A DNA stretch of 64,000 nucleotides from a bacterium (GTDB lineage: Bacteria > Sumerlaeota > Sumerlaeia > SLMS01): NCBI GenBank assembly GCA_016125005.1, contig WGMQ01000020.1, positions 124,001 to 188,000 on the forward strand. The letters run 5' to 3'. Below the pieces are notes generated by a model. The model saw only the letters and a list, made by a program, of their open reading frames with translations. It was not told the DNA's origin and did no database searches. This document shows, piece after piece, positions 61,368-64,000 of this stretch. A program made the position numbers and the translations under genes. Every line of letters begins with the position of its first letter. Position 1 is the stretch's first letter.

Positions 61368-63488
61368 TCAAGCCGTGGGCTTGCCGTCCTTCTCCTTGGT
61401 TTCCTTCTTCACGGGACGGATGTGCAGCTCGCGGAGCTGGGCCTCCGTCACGTCGCCGGGGGCGCCGGTCATCAGGCAGGTGCCCTGCTGCGTCTTCGGG
61501 AAGGCGATGACGTCGCGGATCGAATCGACCTCCAGAATCGACATGAGGCAGCGGTCGAAGCCGAAAGCGATGCCGCCGTGGGGCGGGGCGCCGAACTGGA
61601 GCGCGTCGAGGAGGAAGCCGAACTTGCTGCGGGCCTCCTCGTCATTGATGCCGATCGCCTTGAAGATGCGTGCCTGCACATCGCTGCGGTAGATACGGAT
61701 CGAGCCACCGGCCACTTCCTCGCCGTTGAGGGCCAGGTCGTAGGCCAGCGCGCGAACGCTGCCCGGATCGGACTCGATACGCTCGATGTCCTCGGGGTGC
61801 GGCGACGTGAAGGGGTGGTGGGCCGGCTCGAAGCGCTTCTCGTCCTCGTTGTACTCGAAGAGCGGGAAGTCAACGACCCAGAGGAACTCCAGACGCGTGC
61901 GGTCGATCAGGTTGTGGTCCTTCGCGATCATGAGACGGAGACGACCCGCCATGTCGCAGGCCTTGCGCAGCTTCTTGTCGGCGATCATGAAGAGGATGTC
62001 GCCCGGCTCCATGCCGCACGACTTCGCGATCTCGCGACGAACTTCCTCGGTGAAGAACTTGGAGATCGAGGACTCCAGGTCACCGTCGGCCTGACAACGG
62101 AAGAACGCGGCGCCCTTCGAGCCGGTCTCGCGCTGCACCTTCTTCTGGAAGTCGCCATCGAGACGGAGCGCCGTGTTGCTGTATAGATCAGCGCCGCCCT
62201 TGTGGACGATGCCGACCACGGCGCCGCCCTCGTTGAGGATCTGGTTGAAGATCGAGAACTCGGTGCGGCCCTTCATGACGCCCGTCAGGTCGTTCAGCTC
62301 CATGCCGAAGCGCAGGTCGGGCTTGTCGCTGCCGAAGCGGCGAATCGCATCCGCATAGCTGATGCGCGGGAACGGCGTCGGGACGTCGATGCCGAGCGTG
62401 GCCTTCCACATGGCGGCCGCCAGGCCCTCCATGTTGCGGATCACGTCGTCCACGCCGACGAAGCTCATCTCGATGTCCACCTGGGTGAACTCGGGCTGGC
62501 GGTTGGCGCGCAGGTCCTCGTCGCGGAAGCAACGGGCGATCTGGAAGTAACGGTCAAAGCCCGCCACCATCAGGATCTGCTTGAAGAGCTGGGGCGACTG
62601 CGGAAGCGCGTAGTGCTGCCCCGCGTTGAGGCGCGACGGCACCAGGAAGTCGCGGGCGCCTTCCGGCGTCGGCTTGCCTAGGATCGGCGTCTCGAACTCG
62701 ATGAAGCCGTTGTCCGAAAGATAGTCGCGCGTCGCCTTGTACAGCTTGTTGCGGATCAGGAAGTTGCGCTGCAACTCGGGCCGACGCAGGTCCAGGTAGC
62801 GATAGGTGAGACGCAGCTCCTCGGCCGTCTTCAGGTTCTCGTCGTTGATGCGGAAGGGAAGCGTCGGGCAGGTGTTGAGGATCTTGACCTCGCGCGCCTC
62901 CAGCTCCACCTCGCCGGTCTTCATCTTTGGGTTCGTGGCGCCCTCGGGACGGGGCATGACAAGACCGCGCACCGCGATCACATACTCGTCGCGGATTTGG
63001 TGCGTGCGGGAGACCAGGTGGGTTTCCGTCACGACGAGACCCTTCGCGGCCAGCGCCGCCGCCTGGGCCTTGATGTCGGCCTCGGTCACAGGAGCGGCGG
63101 TCTGCGCGAGGAAACGCGCCTTGTAATCGCCGGACTCGCGCGGCGTGCCGTTGTCGGGGAAGAGGTTGACGTCGCCCTTGGTCACGGCGGTCAGGCGGAA
63201 CGCCTCGCTGTCGAGCCCCTGCAAGGTGGCCACCAGCGCCTTGGCGTCGCCCGTATAGTTCAGGGCCACGTCGATGCCGATCTTGGTGTCATTGACGAGC
63301 GAGTCGGGATTGATGCGGACCTGCATGAGGCCCTCGCGGTCGCGCAGGTCGATGAAGACGAGCCCGCCGTGATCGCGACGGCGGTGAACCCAGCCCTTGA
63401 GAATGATTTCCTGGCCGACGTGCGAAGAGCGCACGTCACCGCAGTAACTGCTCCGCGGCGTGAATTCGAGTGTCTGGCTGACGGTCAT
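61368..63488 (-). CDS. aspS: Aspartyl-tRNA synthetase with anticodon-domain insertion
   Basis: 706 residues. The OB anticodon domain ('[34 protein letters not shown]'-type text) is interrupted at about residues 63-165 by ~100 extra residues before resuming at '[23 protein letters not shown]'. Class II motifs follow: 'FIEFETPIL', '[30 protein letters not shown]', the bacterial GAD domain (~310-420) and motif 3 '[15 protein letters not shown]'. The extra block has a Pro/Glu/Asp-rich and an Ala-rich helix ('[15 protein letters not shown]'). ATG 63488 follows CAGGAA. Charging Asp-tRNA is certain; discrimination (Asp/Asn) is not. Confidence 0.95.
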   Translation of the reverse strand: MTVSQTLEFTPRSSYCGDVRSSHVGQEIILKGWVHRRRDHGGLVFIDLRDREGLMQVRINPDSLVNDTKIGIDVALNYTGDAKALVATLQGLDSEAFRLTAVTKGDVNLFPDNGTPRESGDYKARFLAQTAAPVTEADIKAQAAALAAKGLVVTETHLVSRTHQIRDEYVIAVRGLVMPRPEGATNPKMKTGEVELEAREVKILNTCPTLPFRINDENLKTAEELRLTYRYLDLRRPELQRNFLIRNKLYKATRDYLSDNGFIEFETPILGKPTPEGARDFLVPSRLNAGQHYALPQSPQLFKQILMVAGFDRYFQIARCFRDEDLRANRQPEFTQVDIEMSFVGVDDVIRNMEGLAAAMWKATLGIDVPTPFPRISYADAIRRFGSDKPDLRFGMELNDLTGVMKGRTEFSIFNQILNEGGAVVGIVHKGGADLYSNTALRLDGDFQKKVQRETGSKGAAFFRCQADGDLESSISKFFTEEVRREIAKSCGMEPGDILFMIADKKLRKACDMAGRLRLMIAKDHNLIDRTRLEFLWVVDFPLFEYNEDEKRFEPAHHPFTSPHPEDIERIESDPGSVRALAYDLALNGEEVAGGSIRIYRSDVQARIFKAIGINDEEARSKFGFLLDALQFGAPPHGGIAFGFDRCLMSILEVDSIRDVIAFPKTQQGTCLMTGAPGDVTEAQLRELHIRPVKKETKEKDGKPTA

Positions 63489-63608
63489 GGGTTCCTGCCT
63501 GCTCATCGATCTGCCCCACCGGCTGCGCGGGCGGGGGGAAGGTTCTTTGCGCACACAGCCTGCCCGGCGCAAGGCCGACCTAGGGAAAATGCCGGAGCCT
63601 CAACCGGT

Positions 63609-63645
63609 CCCCCTTGGCGCGCCAAGTCTCACCGGTTGAGGCGCG
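63609..63645. repeat. Possible degenerate CRISPR repeat
   Basis: Aligned one period before the first clear repeat, this stretch keeps GCGCC, GTCTC and GGTTGAG in the same order as the repeat, with one inserted base; about 19 of 36 positions match. It may be an eroded terminal repeat. High GC content makes a chance match possible. Confidence 0.35.
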
Positions 63646-63674
63646 AGCGGCTCCCTGCCGGGACATGCGTTCCC

Positions 63675-64000
63675 GTTCTAGGTTGCGCCCCGTCTCTTGG
63701 TTGAGATGATACCTTTTGGAAAGCCTGGTGACAGTCTCCCGTTGTAGGTTGCGCCCCGTCTCTTGGTTGAGATGATTTCCTTTACCTGCCGACGGTGAGC
63801 ATGCTCGTTGTAGGTTGCGCCCCGTCTCTTGGTTGAGATGATAGGAAGTCGCCAATGCCATGGGGCTCGACCGTTGTAGGTTGCGCCCCGTCTCTTGGTT
63901 GAGATGATATCGACACCCCGCCCAACTCGCACGACCACGTTGTAGGTTGCGCCCCGTCTCTTGGTTGAGATGATAGTCGCACGCAAACGGACTCCTGCCA
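63675..64000. CRISPR. CRISPR array, left end, cut by window edge
   Basis: Five 36-bp repeats start at 63675, 63741, 63807, 63873 and 63939. They begin GTTGTAGG and end TTGAGATGAT on the plus strand; the first has C at base 4 instead of G. Four complete spacers are each exactly 30 nt (63711-63740, 63777-63806, 63843-63872, 63909-63938), and a fifth is cut at 64000. No cas gene is in the window. The 36/30 geometry fits type II arrays best; strand of transcription is undecided. Confidence 0.98.

Noticed and set aside
63678-63986. Open frame on the minus strand encoding a repeated 'IISTKRRGATYN' peptide
   Set aside because: The CRISPR period of 66 bp is a multiple of three, so one frame stays open by arithmetic. 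It is the array, not a gene.
1-64000. tRNA, rRNA, riboswitch or insertion-sequence genes
   Set aside because: Read for cloverleaf ends, conserved rRNA text, transposase motifs and terminal inverted repeats; nothing convincing was seen by eye. A covariance-model scan would be decisive.

Overview
The window is one contig stretch of a GC-rich (roughly 60-65%), gene-dense, Gram-negative-type bacterium. Diderm traits are lipoproteins with lipoboxes, an OPX-type polysaccharide export protein, many signal peptides and DapD-type lysine/peptidoglycan synthesis. No rRNA or tRNA gene was seen, so taxonomy rests on gene style. GspG-like pseudopilins inside sugar-transport operons, long amidase/golvesin/FnIII surface proteins and a microcompartment-type aldehyde dehydrogenase remind me of uncultured heterotrophic phyla such as Sumerlaeota, Hydrogenedentota or PVC relatives. 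That is an impression, not a proof.

Layout. 1-2.9 kb: the end of a glycosyltransferase-like gene, an M42-type peptidase and an unknown protein with a poly-Asp tail. 2.9-7.3 kb: a Zn/Mn-type metal ABC operon (minus strand) whose two permeases both carry a C-terminal DtxR-like domain. 7.4-11.4 kb: polysaccharide export lipoprotein, DUF1343/NamZ-like lipoprotein, aminotransferase and a small membrane protein. 11.4-14.7 kb: a minus-strand five-gene run (DUF1858-like membrane protein, GT2, folC, a small protein, a release-factor-like protein). 14.9-19.1 kb: MBL-fold hydrolase, SBF/BASS transporter and a long U32 protein. 19.2-22.7 kb: an ArsR regulator with a perfect operator palindrome, a membrane rhodanese and cydAB. 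22.8-30.4 kb: an 8-oxoguanine-deaminase-like amidohydrolase, a 1183-residue DUF2339 membrane protein, a sigma-54 activator and a Crp-family regulator.

30.5-42.3 kb is a polysaccharide-utilisation region. The minus strand carries lacI, an ABC binding protein, two permeases, a pseudopilin and a GH-A lipoprotein. The plus strand carries a GH1 beta-glucosidase, a secreted protein and a GH16 beta-glucanase with two CBM6-like modules. Two matching 14-bp near-palindromes in the lacI/GH1 intergenic region look like the LacI operators. Laminarin-type beta-1,3-glucan is the likeliest substrate. 42.3-49.3 kb holds a PduP/EutE-like aldehyde dehydrogenase with an encapsulation-type N-terminus and a giant amidase-FnIII-golvesin protein. 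49.4-63.5 kb holds a monooxygenase behind a Fur-type box, a TPR/proline-rich protein, a WecA/MraY-type transferase, a secreted repeat protein, dienelactone hydrolase, ATP-grasp protein, secreted protein, dapD, a GH5 cellulase and aspS. The right edge enters a CRISPR array (36-nt repeats, all complete spacers 30 nt) with no cas genes in view.

The strongest unexplained signal is dispersed: the octamer GTCTATAC occurs at least 16 times (about one expected), spread over unrelated genes and overriding normal codon choice. Other notable points are the fused metal sensors on both permeases, the ArsR-rhodanese-cydAB operon whose regulator lacks the expected cysteines, the perfect Fur-like 7-1-7 box, a 12-bp inverted repeat covering a regulator start codon, and a roughly 100-residue insertion in AspRS.
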